Source: Gordonia terrae (GTDB lineage Bacteria; Actinomycetota; Actinomycetes; Mycobacteriales; Mycobacteriaceae). Taken from it: a stretch of DNA of 64,000 bases. The stretch's first letter is position 1. Each line of letters begins with the position of its first letter. The notes under the pieces are model-generated. The model was given only the letters and a program-made list of their open reading frames with translations. It was not told where the DNA came from and did no database searches. Positions 33,779-42,317 of this stretch are shown piece after piece. The position numbers were made by a program, and so were the translations under genes. Location: positions 806,001-870,000 of the forward strand of contig NZ_CP016594.1 in the NCBI RefSeq assembly GCF_001698225.1, given 5' to 3'.

Positions 33779-33883
33779 ATGTCAGACGCAATCGAAGGCG
33801 GCATCTCCGGCGCTATCGAGGAGATCCTCGGCAATGTGCTCACCGGTTCGCTCGGCAACGACGACGCCGGCACCGGCGAGTAG
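33779..33883 (+). CDS. Small amphipathic peptide gene 2 (34 aa)
   Basis: This 34-aa peptide begins MSDAIEGGISGAIEEIL. AAGGAG lies 5 bases upstream of the ATG, and a perfect hairpin terminator follows the TAG. Residues 4-21 give an amphipathic helix (I5, I9, I13, I16/L17, V20/L21), then an acidic tail LGNDDAGTGE. Aligned with peptide 1 it keeps EGGIxGAI, then E-x-ILG, with a four-residue gap. It is acidic, without signal peptide or Cys. Promoter, leader hairpin and ribosome site are also shared with gene 1, which makes chance translation of noise unlikely. The function is unknown. Confidence 0.74.
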   Translation: MSDAIEGGISGAIEEILGNVLTGSLGNDDAGTGE

Positions 33884-33903
33884 CCATTCGGCACAGACTC
33901 GGC

Positions 33904-33935
33904 CACCGCCCCGCGACGAAAGTCGCGGGGCGGTG
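33904..33935. terminator. Strong hairpin after small peptide gene 2, facing purU
   Basis: CACCGCCCCGCGAC-GAAA-GTCGCGGGGCGGTG is a perfect 14-bp stem with a GAAA tetraloop. It is placed 20 bp after the peptide stop and 16 bp before the purU stop on the other strand, so it can serve both convergent units. Confidence 0.9.
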
Positions 33936-33951
33936 TGCTGTATCGGGGTCG

Positions 33952-34863
33952 TCAGTTGAAGACGACGGTCTTGCGGCCGTGGACCAGGACGCGATCCTCG
34001 AGGTGCCAGCGCAGACCACGAGAGAGCACCAGGGTCTCGATGTCCCGACCCTGACGGACCATGTCGGCGACCGAGTCGCTGTGGTCGACACGGATCACGT
34101 CCTGCTCGATGATCGGTCCGGCGTCGAGATCTGCTGTGACGTAGTGGCAGGTGGCGCCGATGAGTTTCACACCTCGAGCAAAGGCCTGATGGTAGGGCCG
34201 GGCGCCGATGAAGCTGGGCAGGAAGCTGTGATGGATGTTGATGGCCCGGCCGGCCCACGCATCACACAACTGCGGCGGCAGGATCTGCATGAACCGCGCC
34301 AGCACCACCGCGTCCGGTTGATAACCGTCCACGATCCGTCCCACCTCGGCGAACGCCTCGGCCTTGCGTTCACCCGCGAACGGCACGTGGTGGAACGGGA
34401 TGCCGAACCTGGTGGACAGGTCCTCCAGTTCGCGATGATTGCCGATGACGGCGCGGATGGCGGCAGGGAGTTCACCCCGATGGGCGCGGCCCAGGAGGTC
34501 GACGAGGCAATGGCTCTCCTTGCTCACCAGCAGCACCGCGGACTTGGTCTCCCGCGAATCGGTGAGGCGCCAGTCGGTTTCGGGGCCGAGCTCGGCGGCC
34601 ACCTCGGCCGCGAAGCGCGCACGTAGTTCCGCCGCGGTCGACGACACCGAATCCACGCGGATGGCCTGGCGGGTGAAGAACCAGCCGGTCTCCTCGTCGG
34701 AATGGTAGGCGGCCTCGGTGATCCAGCCGCCGACCTCGGTCAGGAAGGTCGAGATCCGGGCCACGATGCCGGTGCGGTCGGGGCATCCGAGCGTGAGTAC
34801 ATAGCGGTGCTCGGTCTGATCTGTCTGGGTTCGACCTGTCGGGGTCGTCTGTCCGGGGGCCAC
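33952..34863 (-). CDS. purU: Formyltetrahydrofolate deformylase
   Basis: 303 aa from GTG 34863. PurU hydrolyses 10-formyl-THF to formate and THF, balancing the one-carbon pool. The N-terminal ACT domain ([20 protein letters not shown]) is followed by the formyltransferase fold: [15 protein letters not shown], then [16 protein letters not shown] and the active-site [20 protein letters not shown]. The C-terminal [18 protein letters not shown] includes the expected Asp. An in-frame stretch before the GTG is not conserved. It is divergent from deoC. Confidence 0.95.
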   Translation of the reverse strand: MAPGQTTPTGRTQTDQTEHRYVLTLGCPDRTGIVARISTFLTEVGGWITEAAYHSDEETGWFFTRQAIRVDSVSSTAAELRARFAAEVAAELGPETDWRLTDSRETKSAVLLVSKESHCLVDLLGRAHRGELPAAIRAVIGNHRELEDLSTRFGIPFHHVPFAGERKAEAFAEVGRIVDGYQPDAVVLARFMQILPPQLCDAWAGRAINIHHSFLPSFIGARPYHQAFARGVKLIGATCHYVTADLDAGPIIEQDVIRVDHSDSVADMVRQGRDIETLVLSRGLRWHLEDRVLVHGRKTVVFN

Positions 34864-34890
34864 GACAGTCAGTGTGCCAAGCTCGTCGGT

Positions 34891-35568
34891 GTGACGAACA
34901 CGGACCTGCGACGCGGCGACGTCGCCGCCATCATCGACCACACACTGCTGAAGCCGGAGGCGACCCGGGCCGACGCGGAGGCCACGGTGGCCGAAGCGGC
35001 GCGGCTCGGGGTGTTCGCCGTCTGCCTGTCACCGTCGATGCTCCCGATCGACACCGGGGAACAGCGGACCTGCGTCGTGGCCGGATTCCCGTCGGGCAAA
35101 CATCACTCGCTGGTCAAGGCGGCAGAGGCGCGTCTGGCCGTCGACTCCGGCGCCGACGAGGTCGACATGGTGATCGACGTGGGCGCGGCCGTCGACGGCC
35201 GGTTCGACGAGGTGTTCGCCGACGTCCTCACGGTCCGTGAGGCGGTCGGGGACGAGACCCTCCTCAAGGTGATCATCGAGTCGGCGGCGCTGCTGCAGCT
35301 CGCGGGACCCGACACCGTCACCGAGGTGTGCCGCCGCGCCGAGCGGGCCGGTGCGTCGATGGTGAAGACCTCGACCGGTTTCCATCCGGCGGGCGGCGCG
35401 AGCGTCGAGGCGGTGCAACTGATGCGTGCCGCGGTGAGCGACCGGGTCGGAGTGAAGGCGAGTGGTGGAATCCGGACCGCCGACTTCGCGGCCGAACTCG
35501 TCGCCGCAGGCGCAACCCGGCTCGGGTTGTCCGCGTCGGCCGCTGTCCTCGAGGGTTTCCCCGAGTAG
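34891..35568 (+). CDS. deoC: Deoxyribose-phosphate aldolase
   Basis: This 225-aa class I aldolase splits 2-deoxyribose-5-phosphate into glyceraldehyde-3-phosphate and acetaldehyde. The Schiff-base lysine is K159 in MVKTSTGF, with K189 in GVKASGGI and D92 in [23 protein letters not shown] at the N-terminus is typical. GTG 34891 leaves 27 bp to the divergent purU start. It is equivalent to Rv0478. Confidence 0.95.
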   Translation: MTNTDLRRGDVAAIIDHTLLKPEATRADAEATVAEAARLGVFAVCLSPSMLPIDTGEQRTCVVAGFPSGKHHSLVKAAEARLAVDSGADEVDMVIDVGAAVDGRFDEVFADVLTVREAVGDETLLKVIIESAALLQLAGPDTVTEVCRRAERAGASMVKTSTGFHPAGGASVEAVQLMRAAVSDRVGVKASGGIRTADFAAELVAAGATRLGLSASAAVLEGFPE

Positions 35569-35598
35569 GCGGCCGACGGCGGTGCGGATGGTCGGCCG

Positions 35599-36582
35599 TC
35601 AGGCCGGCGCGGCGACCGTGGCGTGCAGGTCCGCGATGACCAGGCTCGCGTTGACCGCTGCGCCGGCCGAGAGTCCCTCGCCCATGGCCACGGTCACCAT
35701 CGCGTTCAGGGTCGTCGTGTTGCCGGCTGCCCACACACCGGGTAGCGCGGTCTCGCCCATCGGGCCGGTTCCGACGACGCCGCCCATGCCCATCGGACCC
35801 TCGGCGAGTTCTCCGCCCAGACGCTCGTAGAGCTCACCCCGGACCACGAACCTCGGTGAGACGACCACCGCGTCGGCGTCGACCAGGGTGCCGTCGGACA
35901 GGAGGACGCCGTCGAGGCGGGCCGATCCGTCGTCGTCGCGCGTCCGGACGCGCTCGACGCGGGCATCCACGACGTCGATGCCGGTGACCGCGAGATGCCG
36001 CCGGTCATCCGCGGACAGGGCGGTCGGATCGTGCGCGATCACCGTGACCTGCTCGGTGAGCTGGCGGAACATGAGCGCCTGATGCGCGGACATCGGGCTC
36101 GTCGCGATCTGGACGATCCGGGTGCCGCGGACCTCGTAACCGTGGCAATACGGACAGTGCAGGACATCGTGCCCCCACAGCTCGGCGACTCCGGGGATCT
36201 CCGGGAGTCGGTCGACCAGTCCGGTCGCGAGGATGAGGCGCTGGGCCACCACGACCTCGCCCGACGAGAGGTGCAGCGTGAAGTCGTCGATGGAGCCGGT
36301 GGCGTCGACGACGGTGCCCGACCGGATCTCCGCCCCGTATCCCGTCGCCTCCGCGCGGCCACGCGCGAGCAGGTCGAGGGGGGAGATCCCGTCTTGTCCG
36401 AGCACGTTGTGGGCTGCCGCTGCCGGCGCGTTGCGCGGTTGCCCCGCATCGATCACCACGACCCTGCGCAGCGAACGCGCCAGTGCTGTTGCGGCACTGA
36501 GTCCCGCAGCTCCGCCGCCGACGATCGCGACGTCGTATCCGTTTGCGGTTGAATCTGTTTCGGTGGTCACGGAATCGGTCAT
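35599..36582 (-). CDS. Thioredoxin-reductase-like FAD/NAD(P) oxidoreductase
   Basis: 327 aa. FAD loop VGGGAAGLSAA (21-31), the redox-type CPYC (C143, C146) in HCPYCHGYE, and GVWAAGNTTTLNAMVTVAMGEG near the C-terminus place it among the TrxR-like proteins. The typical NADPH-binding GGGDSA is replaced by a region reading VQIATSPMSAHQALMF. This suggests a changed cofactor site, as in the ferredoxin/bacillithiol-type or secondary-metabolite TrxR relatives. Its start overlaps the methyltransferase stop by 4 bp. An XRE-cupin gene is divergent from the pair and probably regulates it. Confidence 0.85.
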   Translation of the reverse strand: MTDSVTTETDSTANGYDVAIVGGGAAGLSAATALARSLRRVVVIDAGQPRNAPAAAAHNVLGQDGISPLDLLARGRAEATGYGAEIRSGTVVDATGSIDDFTLHLSSGEVVVAQRLILATGLVDRLPEIPGVAELWGHDVLHCPYCHGYEVRGTRIVQIATSPMSAHQALMFRQLTEQVTVIAHDPTALSADDRRHLAVTGIDVVDARVERVRTRDDDGSARLDGVLLSDGTLVDADAVVVSPRFVVRGELYERLGGELAEGPMGMGGVVGTGPMGETALPGVWAAGNTTTLNAMVTVAMGEGLSAGAAVNASLVIADLHATVAAPA

Positions 36583-37478
36583 CGGTCACTCGCTCTCGGG
36601 GTGGGGGTTGCGGTCGTGCGCGGTCGGGCGATCCAGAGGAGCCGCCCAGCGGACAGGGTCAGGTCATCCAGACGCTGTGCGTCGGAATCGGATTCGTCGG
36701 TCAGGTGATCGAGCACGGCCAGGTCGGCCGAATCGAGGGAGTCGGCCAGCCGGTGCCGGAACTGGGCGAACCAGTGACGCGCGTAGCGCGCGACCGACCG
36801 GCTCGGTTCGCTCCGCTCGACGTGGATGGTCTCGAAACGGAGGACGTCGTACCCGGCGTCGTCGAACGTGTCGGTCCAGTCCACGAGCGCCTCCCACCCG
36901 GCCCCGGCCGCCGCGGCTCCGCAGCGGTCCTGCAGGCCGCTCAGCTCGGTGTCCTCGTGTGCGGGGACGAAACGCGGGACCCCTGCCATCTCGGTGATCA
37001 CGACGACCCCGTCCGGTCCGAGCGACGTCGCAGCCTCTCGCAGCAGGCGCTGCGGATCGGCGACGTGGTGCAGCGACATGGCCGCCCACACGACATCGGG
37101 CGATCCGAGCGGCGGCAACCCGTCGTCGAGATCGGCGACGACGGCGGTCACCCGATCGTCGAATCCGCCGTCCCGCGCCCGGCGATCGACGAGCGCGACC
37201 ATGTCGGGCGAGCCGTCGACCGCGACGATCCGCGCATGCGGGAAGTGGCGGGCGAGTGCCTCGGTCCCGGTCCCGGTGCCTGCGCCCAGATCCGCGATGC
37301 GCACCGGCGCGTGCCCCAGCGACTCCGCGATCAGGCGTGCGGCGTCGTCGAGGTGGTCGGCCATGAGTTCGGCGTCGAGGTCGAGGACCGCGGCGAGGCG
37401 GGCATGGTCGTGGTGGTCGGCGTGGTTCGCGTGAGCGTGGTGTCCGGTGGCCGGTTGGTGGTGGTGAGTGCTGGACAT
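36579..37478 (-). CDS. Class I SAM-dependent methyltransferase with His-rich N-terminus
   Basis: 299 aa. The first 27 residues hold eleven histidines (SSTHHHQPATGHHAHANHAD onwards), suggesting metal binding. The Rossmann core has motif I ADLGAGTGTGTEAL (about 62-75), VAVDGSPDM, then VWAAMSLHHVADP and LGPDGVVVITEM. It forms a coupled operon with the TrxR-like flavoprotein. The pair looks like a small detoxification or thiol/metalloid-modifying unit, but no substrate can be named. Removal of the His-rich part would not affect the core fold. Confidence 0.82.
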   Translation of the reverse strand: MSSTHHHQPATGHHAHANHADHHDHARLAAVLDLDAELMADHLDDAARLIAESLGHAPVRIADLGAGTGTGTEALARHFPHARIVAVDGSPDMVALVDRRARDGGFDDRVTAVVADLDDGLPPLGSPDVVWAAMSLHHVADPQRLLREAATSLGPDGVVVITEMAGVPRFVPAHEDTELSGLQDRCGAAAAGAGWEALVDWTDTFDDAGYDVLRFETIHVERSEPSRSVARYARHWFAQFRHRLADSLDSADLAVLDHLTDESDSDAQRLDDLTLSAGRLLWIARPRTTATPTPRASDR

Positions 37479-37507
37479 GACTCCACGGTAGCGGCATCAT
37501 GCCCCGA

Positions 37508-37525
37508 TGGCATACAGTCTTGCCA
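37508..37525. promoter_or_regulatory. Operator abutting the XRE-cupin start codon
   Basis: TGGCA-TACAGTCT-TGCCA is an inverted repeat ending at the base before ATG 37526. TACAGT (37513-37518) inside it fits a -10 element, so the transcript would begin at or near the ATG and be leaderless; no Shine-Dalgarno is visible. Binding here would block both directions of the 47-bp divergent region. Confidence 0.55.
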
Positions 37526-38137
37526 ATGACGCAAGAACTCGATGCAGTCGTCCGTCAGCGCATCCGTGGGCTCCGGATCGCGCGGGGCTGGACGCTCGAT
37601 GCCCTCGCCGCCCGGTGCTACTTGTCGCCGTCCACCCTCAGCCGGATCGAGACCGGTCACCGCCGGGTCGCTCTCGACCAGCTCGTGCCGATCGCGCGCG
37701 CGCTGGGCACCACCCTGGACCAGTTGGTCGAACCCGCCGACGACACCGACGTCGTCATCCGGCCCCAACCGCACACGGTGGAGGGGATGACGATGTGGTT
37801 GCTCTCCCGCGAGAACGCGCCGCAGGGCGTGACCGTGGCGAAGATGCGCTTCGACCGCGAGCAGCCCGTCGGTGATCTGCGCGTTCATCCCGGTTACGAG
37901 TGGTTCACGGTGCTGTCCGGAACGGTGAAGCTGTGGCTGGGCGACCGAACGATCCTGGTACCCGAGGGCGACGCCGCGGAGTTCTCGACGATGATCCCGC
38001 ACGCGATCTGCGCGTATCAGGGCCCCGCGGAGGTGCTGTCGATGATGGATCACGCCGGTGAGCGCGCTCATCTGCCGTCCGTGCGGACCGCACCCGCGGC
38101 GCACGGTGATGACCCCGCGGGCGCCCCGGACGCCTGA
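37526..38137 (+). CDS. XRE-cupin transcriptional regulator
   Basis: 203 aa. HTH ([20 protein letters not shown], then [14 protein letters not shown], residues 8-62), then a linker and a C-terminal cupin ([20 protein letters not shown], then [20 protein letters not shown]) with conserved His/Glu positions. It is divergent from the methyltransferase/flavoprotein operon. The start ATG 37526 is directly preceded by a palindrome and a possible -10, pointing to a leaderless, autoregulated transcript. Confidence 0.87.
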   Translation: MTQELDAVVRQRIRGLRIARGWTLDALAARCYLSPSTLSRIETGHRRVALDQLVPIARALGTTLDQLVEPADDTDVVIRPQPHTVEGMTMWLLSRENAPQGVTVAKMRFDREQPVGDLRVHPGYEWFTVLSGTVKLWLGDRTILVPEGDAAEFSTMIPHAICAYQGPAEVLSMMDHAGERAHLPSVRTAPAAHGDDPAGAPDA

Positions 38138-38199
38138 CCACCCGACTCCGCGGCCCGCACACCACCGATGCGGGGCGGCGCATCGGTACTGTTGTTGCG

Positions 38200-39459
38200 G
38201 TGATGACTCCTCAGACCTCGGTGAACCGACGCTCCGTGCTCGCCGCGGCCGGGGTCGGCGCGCTCGGGGTCGCGGTGGCGGCCTGCTCGGGCTCCGGCCT
38301 CGGTCCCGGCGGGGACACCCCGGCCGACCCCTCGGTCCGTCTGACCTTCACCCCGGCACTCGACGCCGAACCGGCCGGCCCGACCGCCGAGTTCTCGGTG
38401 AAGGCCACAGACGGATTTCTCAACCCCGACGTGAAACTGACCAATCCGCGCGGAGTCGTGGTGAAGGGCCAGTTGTCGGAGGACCGGACGACCTACACGA
38501 TCAGCGAACCGCTGGGCTACGGCACCGAATACACCTGGAGCGGAACGGCGGTGGGAATCGACCGCAAGGTCGTGCCGGTCGCCGGGACGTTCACCACGCT
38601 CACCCCGTCGAGTCAGGTGAACGTCGTCGTCAACATCGGCGACGGGCAGGAGGTCGGCATCGCGGCGCCGATCATCCTGAAGTTCAACGGCACGGTCGAG
38701 GACAAAGAGGCCGTCGAGCGTGCGCTGACGGTCACCACCACCCCGCCGACCGAGGGGTCGTGGGCGTGGCTGGGGGAAGACAACGGCTCCCGCGTGCACT
38801 GGCGGCCGCGCGAGTACTACGCGCCCGGCACCAAGGTCAGCATGGCGGCCAAGCTGTACGGGCTCGACCACGGTGGCGGAGCCTACGGAGCCGCCGATGT
38901 CACCAGCGACTTCTCCATCGGGCGCGCGCAGGTGGTGAAGGCCGAGGAGTCCTCGCACCGGATCGTCGTGCTCCGCGACGGCGCCGAGCTCATGAGCCTG
39001 CCGTGTAGCTACGGCGGCGGCGACCTGGACCGGAACGTTACTCGCTCGGGAATCCACGTGGTGACCGAGAAGTACGAGGAGTTCTTCATGAGCAACCCCG
39101 CCGCGGGCTACTTCAACATCCGCGAGCGCTGGGCCGTGCGGATCTCCAACAACGGCGAGTTCATCCACGCCAACCCCGAGACCGTGAACGTGCAGGGCTC
39201 GGCGAATGTCACCAACGGGTGCATCAACCTGTCCGAGTCCGACGCCGAGCGGTACTTCGGGGTCGCCGTCTACGGCGACCCGGTGGAGGTCACCGGCACC
39301 CGGATCGCGTTGTCGGAGGCCGACGGCGACATCTACGACTGGATCTACGACTGGGAGACGTGGCAGGGCATGTCGGCCATCAAGGGCGAGGTCCGCGAGA
39401 CCTCGGTGCCCGCGACCCCCAGCGGGGCGCCCACCTCGAACGCCCCGGCACCGCGTTAG
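38200..39459 (+). CDS. L,D-transpeptidase, lipoprotein (LprQ/LdtMt-type)
   Basis: 419 aa from GTG 38200, or 418 from ATG 38203. The signal contains [21 protein letters not shown] with lipobox Cys29, so it is lipid-anchored outside the membrane. Two Ig-like domains (about 45-240) precede a YkuD catalytic domain with H323 and C341 in [10 protein letters not shown]. These enzymes form 3-3 cross-links in peptidoglycan. It is the equivalent of Rv0483 (lprQ). The C-terminus carries a conserved aromatic stretch ([15 protein letters not shown]) and a Pro/Thr tail. It ends 12 bp before the convergent SDR gene. Confidence 0.93.
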   Translation: MMTPQTSVNRRSVLAAAGVGALGVAVAACSGSGLGPGGDTPADPSVRLTFTPALDAEPAGPTAEFSVKATDGFLNPDVKLTNPRGVVVKGQLSEDRTTYTISEPLGYGTEYTWSGTAVGIDRKVVPVAGTFTTLTPSSQVNVVVNIGDGQEVGIAAPIILKFNGTVEDKEAVERALTVTTTPPTEGSWAWLGEDNGSRVHWRPREYYAPGTKVSMAAKLYGLDHGGGAYGAADVTSDFSIGRAQVVKAEESSHRIVVLRDGAELMSLPCSYGGGDLDRNVTRSGIHVVTEKYEEFFMSNPAAGYFNIRERWAVRISNNGEFIHANPETVNVQGSANVTNGCINLSESDAERYFGVAVYGDPVEVTGTRIALSEADGDIYDWIYDWETWQGMSAIKGEVRETSVPATPSGAPTSNAPAPR

Positions 39460-39471
39460 CGAGCCACACCA

Positions 39472-40236
39472 CTAGCCCGTCTTGATGTTCCGTCGGGCGG
39501 AGGCCTGGTCGCGTGGCTTGAGGATGATCTGATCCAGGTTCACGTGCGGCGGGCGGGACGCGACGAACCCGATGACCTCGGCCACGTCCTCGGCGACCAG
39601 CGGCGTGAGGCCCTCGTAGACCCTGTCCGCGCGTTCCTGGTCGCCCTCGAAACGGACGAGGGAGAAGTCGGTCTCGACCATGCCCGGGGCGATCTCGGTG
39701 AGCCGTACCGGCTTCCCGAGCAGTTCGTAGCGCAGTGTCCGGTGGGTGACACCCTGGGCGTGTTTCGCCGACGTGTACCCCGCGCCGTTGTCGTAGGCCT
39801 CGAACGCCGCGATCGAGGTGACGGAGACGATCAGACCGTCACCCGAGGCGATGAGCGCCGGCAGCAGCGCCTTGGTGACCCGCAGACTGCCCAGGACGTT
39901 CGTCTCCCACATCCAGCGCCAGTCGTCGAGGTCGGCGGTCGACACCGGGTCCAGGCCCTTCGCACCGCCTGCGTTGTTCACGAGCACATTCACCGTGTCG
40001 AGTCCGGCGACGAATGCGGCCACCGACTCGTCGTCGGTGACGTCGAGTTGCCTTCCCGTGCCCCCGATCTCGTCGGCGAGCGCCGTCACCCGATCGAGGC
40101 GGCGGGCGCCGAGGACCACGTGGTAACCCTGCGTGGCGAGCCGGCGCGCGGTGGCCGCGCCGATACCCGAACTCGCGCCGGTGACCACGGCGATCGGTCG
40201 GTTGTCCGTCGACTGAGAGGTGGTGTCGGTGCTCAT
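39472..40236 (-). CDS. Short-chain dehydrogenase (Rv0484c-like)
   Basis: 254 aa. Cofactor loop TGASSGIGAATARRL, NNAG with DTVNVLVNNAGGAKG, and a catalytic S-Y-K set (VSVTSIAAFEAY, then GYTSAKHA). This classical SDR matches the position of Rv0484c. It is divergent from the ROK regulator with 86 bp between starts and convergent to the L,D-transpeptidase. The substrate is unknown. Confidence 0.9.
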   Translation of the reverse strand: MSTDTTSQSTDNRPIAVVTGASSGIGAATARRLATQGYHVVLGARRLDRVTALADEIGGTGRQLDVTDDESVAAFVAGLDTVNVLVNNAGGAKGLDPVSTADLDDWRWMWETNVLGSLRVTKALLPALIASGDGLIVSVTSIAAFEAYDNGAGYTSAKHAQGVTHRTLRYELLGKPVRLTEIAPGMVETDFSLVRFEGDQERADRVYEGLTPLVAEDVAEVIGFVASRPPHVNLDQIILKPRDQASARRNIKTG

Positions 40237-40322
40237 GGGCTCAACCTTACGGATGCCCGCAAGGCGGCCGTAGGGCCCGTCGGCCGGGCTCGGCGACCTC
40301 GCCGCGCTGCTACATTCATCGC

Positions 40323-41450
40323 ATGCGTGGGGGAGTGATCCCGGCGGCGCTGCAACTGACCTCCACTCCGGCGGCGGCGGTTCTGCACGCGATCCGGGTC
40401 AATGGGCCGGTGACCCGGGATCAGCTCGCCTCGACGACGGGTCTGTCGCCGGCGACCATCAACCGTCAGGTGCATGCGCTGGCCGCGCACGGCCTCGTCG
40501 TCGAACGTCCCGATCTCGCTGGACCGAAATCGATTGGCAGACCCAAGAATCCGCTGACCATCGACCATGACTCGCTGTGCGTGGCAGGTATGCACATCGG
40601 CGCGCGCCGGACCGTTCTCGCCATCGCCGATCTCGGCGGGCGGACGCTGCACAGCCACGCCGTGCTGACGCCGACCGGCGATCAGGAAGACGCCCTGCGG
40701 CATCTCAGCGGACTGCTCGCCGAACTCGCCGCGCGCTTCAGCGGGCGTCGGGTGCTGTGGGGTGGGGTAGCGGTCGGCGGGGCGGTCGACGCCGAGACCG
40801 GAGTGGTGAACCACCGGGTCCTGGGTTGGCATCAACTCACCGTGGGCGCAACACTTGCCGAGTACCTCGACACACCGGTATCGGTGTGCGAGCACGTCGA
40901 GGCGATGGCGGCCGCGGAGCTGCTCCTGTCCCACCCGCGGGACGACGGGGGTTCCGGTCTGTTCTTCTATGCTCGCGAAACAGCGGGGATGGCAATGACT
41001 CTCGACGGCCGGGTGCACGTACCCGAACGAGGGGCGGGCACCATCGCCCACCTGCCGGTCACCGCGCCCGTGCTTGCTCCCGGGCTCACCCGGGTCCGGC
41101 TGCAGAACGTCATCGGCAACGACGCCGCGGAGGTCGCGGCGCGTCGGCTCGGGATCAGTCCCACGTCGGCTCGGATCGTCGACGAACGAGCCCGCGTCCT
41201 GGGGGAGTCGGTAGCGCTCATCCGGGACGTGATCAATCCCGACGCCATCGTCGTCGCCGGTGATGCCTTCGCCGCGCACCCGCACGGACTCGCTCCCGTG
41301 CAGGCGGCGTTCGACGAAGCGACCACGCTGTCGTGGCCGCTGGAGATCGCCCCCTCGAGATTCGGTGTGCGCGTCCAGGAGAGCGCGGCGGTCGTGGTCG
41401 CACTCAGCGTCATCTACGCGGACCCGGTCGCCGCGATGGCGACGCTGTAG
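40323..41450 (+). CDS. ROK-family transcriptional regulator (Rv0485-like)
   Basis: 375 aa. The N-terminal winged helix (VLHAIRVNGPVTRDQLASTT, then GLSPATINRQVHALAAHGLV) is joined to an ROK sugar-kinase fold. The ATP-site D-x-G-G-T is degraded to ADLGGRTL, and the zinc motif CxCGxxGCxE of active ROK kinases is missing. It should therefore be a regulator only. Equivalent to Rv0485, described as a regulator of a PE/PPE operon in M. tuberculosis. No mshA follows here, unlike in M. tuberculosis. Confidence 0.88.
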   Translation: MRGGVIPAALQLTSTPAAAVLHAIRVNGPVTRDQLASTTGLSPATINRQVHALAAHGLVVERPDLAGPKSIGRPKNPLTIDHDSLCVAGMHIGARRTVLAIADLGGRTLHSHAVLTPTGDQEDALRHLSGLLAELAARFSGRRVLWGGVAVGGAVDAETGVVNHRVLGWHQLTVGATLAEYLDTPVSVCEHVEAMAAAELLLSHPRDDGGSGLFFYARETAGMAMTLDGRVHVPERGAGTIAHLPVTAPVLAPGLTRVRLQNVIGNDAAEVAARRLGISPTSARIVDERARVLGESVALIRDVINPDAIVVAGDAFAAHPHGLAPVQAAFDEATTLSWPLEIAPSRFGVRVQESAAVVVALSVIYADPVAAMATL

Positions 41451-41507
41451 CGGCCCCCGGTACTGCCTGCCGCTGCCGTCGTGGCGCGCATCCCCTACGG
41501 TGAGCCC

Positions 41508-42317
41508 ATGACGCTGCCCCGCGATGTGTCCGCACGGCTCGAGGTGCGGGTCGACGACCCCACCGAACTGGAGATGCAGATCACCGTCGCCCGATTGCCC
41601 GGACTCCAGCTCGAGGAGGAACTCAAGGTCGAGTTCGACGGGCGGCCGGTGACGCCGGAGGAGATGATCGGGTCGCACGGATCCCGGATTCACCGGTTGC
41701 AGCTCGAGCGCGGCCTCCTGACGATCGACTACCGGGCATCGGTCCTCACCCCCGCCGATCCGATACCCGTCGACCTCACCGACCGCTCCACGTATCTGCG
41801 TCCGAGCCGATATGCCGAGTGCGACAAGTTCTTCGGATTCGCCGCGGGTCAGTTCGACTCGTCTCTGCCTGACGGCGAGATCCTGGATCAGGTCGCCGCC
41901 TACGTGTCGGACCGGCTCAGCTACATCCCCGGGACGAGCGACCCCATCGACGGCGCCGCCGACACCCTGCTCGCCGGTGCGGGGGTGTGCCGCGACTACG
42001 CGCATCTCGTCGTCGCGCTCCTGCGGGCTCTCAACATCCCCGCCCGCCTCGTCGCGGTCTACGCGCCGGGCTGTTCGCCGATGGATTTCCACGCCGTCGC
42101 CGAGGCGATCGTGGACGGCGAGTGGGTGGCGGTCGACGCGACCGGACTGGCCCCGCGGCAGAGCCTCGTGCGGATCTCGACCGGTCGTGACGCCGCCGAC
42201 ACCGCATTCCTCGACAACCACCGCGGCTCGATCAACCTCAACTCCTACGAGGTGACGGCAACGGTGCGCGGGGCGCTTCCGATCGACGACGGGAGCTCGC
42301 GCATCCGGATAGGGTGA
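41508..42317 (+). CDS. Transglutaminase-like cysteine protease domain protein
   Basis: 269 aa from ATG 41508. The N-terminal beta domain is followed by a transglutaminase core with C161 in AGVCRDYAHL, H195 in MDFHAVAEA and D210 in VAVDATGLAP, the complete triad. There is no signal peptide, so it is cytosolic. The last 4 bp overlap the start of a zinc metallopeptidase gene. Members of this group work as peptidases or amide-bond-modifying enzymes. The close pairing suggests a shared protein-processing task. Confidence 0.88.
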   Translation: MTLPRDVSARLEVRVDDPTELEMQITVARLPGLQLEEELKVEFDGRPVTPEEMIGSHGSRIHRLQLERGLLTIDYRASVLTPADPIPVDLTDRSTYLRPSRYAECDKFFGFAAGQFDSSLPDGEILDQVAAYVSDRLSYIPGTSDPIDGAADTLLAGAGVCRDYAHLVVALLRALNIPARLVAVYAPGCSPMDFHAVAEAIVDGEWVAVDATGLAPRQSLVRISTGRDAADTAFLDNHRGSINLNSYEVTATVRGALPIDDGSSRIRIG

